From: Streptomyces lomondensis | GTDB lineage: Bacteria; Actinomycetota; Actinomycetes; Streptomycetales; Streptomycetaceae | Length of the DNA: 64,000 nt | Assembly: GCF_014651035.1 (NCBI RefSeq) | Contig: NZ_BMWC01000001.1 | Span: 1,457,581 to 1,521,580, forward strand | Reading direction: 5' to 3' | In this document: in pieces, positions 63,709 through 64,000 of the stretch | How positions within the stretch are numbered: the first letter of the stretch is position 1 | Layout: every line of letters starts with the position of its first letter | Program-made: the position numbers and the translations under genes | The notes under the pieces: model-generated | Database searches by the model: none | What the model saw: only the letters and a program-made list of their open reading frames with translations | What the model was told of the DNA's origin: nothing

Positions 63709-64000
63709 TGGCCGGACACGTTCAGGATCGCTGGTACAAGGCCCTTCCCGGCCCGGACGGCAAGACTGTCAGGGTCAAGACCGACCGTTTCGGCGTCGGC
63801 CACCGCTACCGCGCCCGGTACATCGCGCCGGACGGCTCGGAGAAGTCGAAGAGCTTCCCGGACAAGCAGAAGCGCAAGGCCGAAGCCTGGCTGTCCAACA
63901 TCGAAGCGGACATGTCCCAGGGGCGGTACATCGACCCGGCTGCGGGCTCGGTGACCTTCGCGCAGTACGCCAAGGAATGGATGGCGGCGCTGACCATCGA
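63708..64000 (+). CDS. int: Tyrosine-type site-specific integrase, N-terminal part (3' end outside window)
   Basis: About 97 residues are visible. N-terminal 'MAGHVQDRWYKALPGPDGKT' and 'RYRARYIAPDGSEKSKSFPD' form the AP2-like arm-binding domain, followed by 'GSVTFAQYAKEWMAALTI', the start of the core-binding SAM-like domain. The catalytic R, K, H, R and Y lie beyond the window edge. ATG 63708 overlaps the xis stop. It integrates and, with Xis, excises the element. Confidence 0.9.
   Translation, partial: MAGHVQDRWYKALPGPDGKTVRVKTDRFGVGHRYRARYIAPDGSEKSKSFPDKQKRKAEAWLSNIEADMSQGRYIDPAAGSVTFAQYAKEWMAALTI

Larger units (their letters stand above)
54800..64000. mobile_element. pSAM2-type integrative and conjugative element (AICE), right part outside window
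   Basis: From the left: AT-richer HEPN gene, HD and NUDIX genes, HTH-PLD repressor, then one transfer and replication strand (TraB-like, spread-type proteins, RepSA, Xis, Int). This is the AICE module order: replication by rolling circle, transfer by one FtsK-like translocase, site-specific integration. The integrase is cut by the edge and the att next to it is not visible. No tRNA fragment was recognised on the left. The left border is given as just after the dapD terminators and is uncertain by up to about 1.9 kb. Confidence 0.8.

Overview
The window is a piece of a Streptomyces chromosome, or of a very close relative. Base composition is very GC-rich with strong third-position G/C. Starts are ATG or GTG, often in 4-bp stop/start overlaps. 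Several blocks have a recognisable Streptomyces order: uvrC-rapZ-yvcK-whiA, gap-pgk-tpiA-secG, tkt-tal-zwf-opcA-pgl, divergent ctaB and ctaA, and a sufR-led suf operon. No rRNA, tRNA, CRISPR array, transposase or convincing riboswitch was seen.

Region 1 (1-4.1 kb) holds the 3' end of an MmyB-type regulator, a PfkB sugar kinase co-transcribed with a LacI regulator behind a long palindromic operator, an HTH protein and a 53-aa protein of unknown function. Region 2 (4.3-9.5 kb) is the overlapping uvrC-rapZ-yvcK-whiA operon, covering DNA repair, a nucleotide-binding adaptor, a CofD-like morphology factor and the sporulation regulator WhiA. A secreted M14 carboxypeptidase follows. Region 3 (12.7-20 kb) is lower glycolysis (gap, pgk, tpiA), secG, an RbpA-family RNA-polymerase-binding protein, an MFS exporter and pgi. 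Most of these transcription units are separated by clear hairpin terminators.

Region 4 (20-31.5 kb) is an accessory insert between pgi and the pentose-phosphate genes. It contains a PadR-controlled MacB/FtsX-type ABC exporter and an alpha-glucoside cassette: two solute-binding proteins, a GH13 glucosidase and two permeases, with no ATPase, so a shared MsiK-type ATPase is implied. A DUF3558-type lipoprotein follows. A 15-bp motif occurs three times around the cassette. Region 5 (31.7-38.3 kb, minus strand) is tkt-tal-zwf-opcA-pgl, the pentose phosphate pathway with its G6PDH assembly factor.

Region 6 (38.7-44.9 kb) has ctaB and ctaA (heme O and heme A synthesis), a degenerate-looking amidohydrolase, an ABC-2 export pair and an AAC(3)-family acetyltransferase. 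Region 7 (45-51.6 kb) is sufR-sufB-sufD-Rieske-sufC-sufS-sufU-sufT-like, whose only Fe-S regulator sits first and has a matching operator over its own start codon. Region 8 (51.6-54.7 kb) is an AbfB-domain envelope protein, an SMR efflux pump with its TetR repressor, and dapD.

Region 9 (about 54.8 kb to the right edge) is an actinomycete integrative and conjugative element (AICE) of pSAM2 type. It carries an operator/hairpin control region, a small leader protein, a TraB/FtsK translocase, spread-type membrane proteins, a RepSA rolling-circle initiator, an Xis-like protein and the start of a tyrosine integrase. Its cargo end has an AT-richer gene with a HEPN RNase motif, a 111-bp nested inverted repeat, an HD hydrolase, a NUDIX hydrolase and an HTH-PLD-like repressor. 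The integrase continues past the window, so the att sites and the exact left border could not be fixed. This AICE cargo end is the most likely place for something undescribed.
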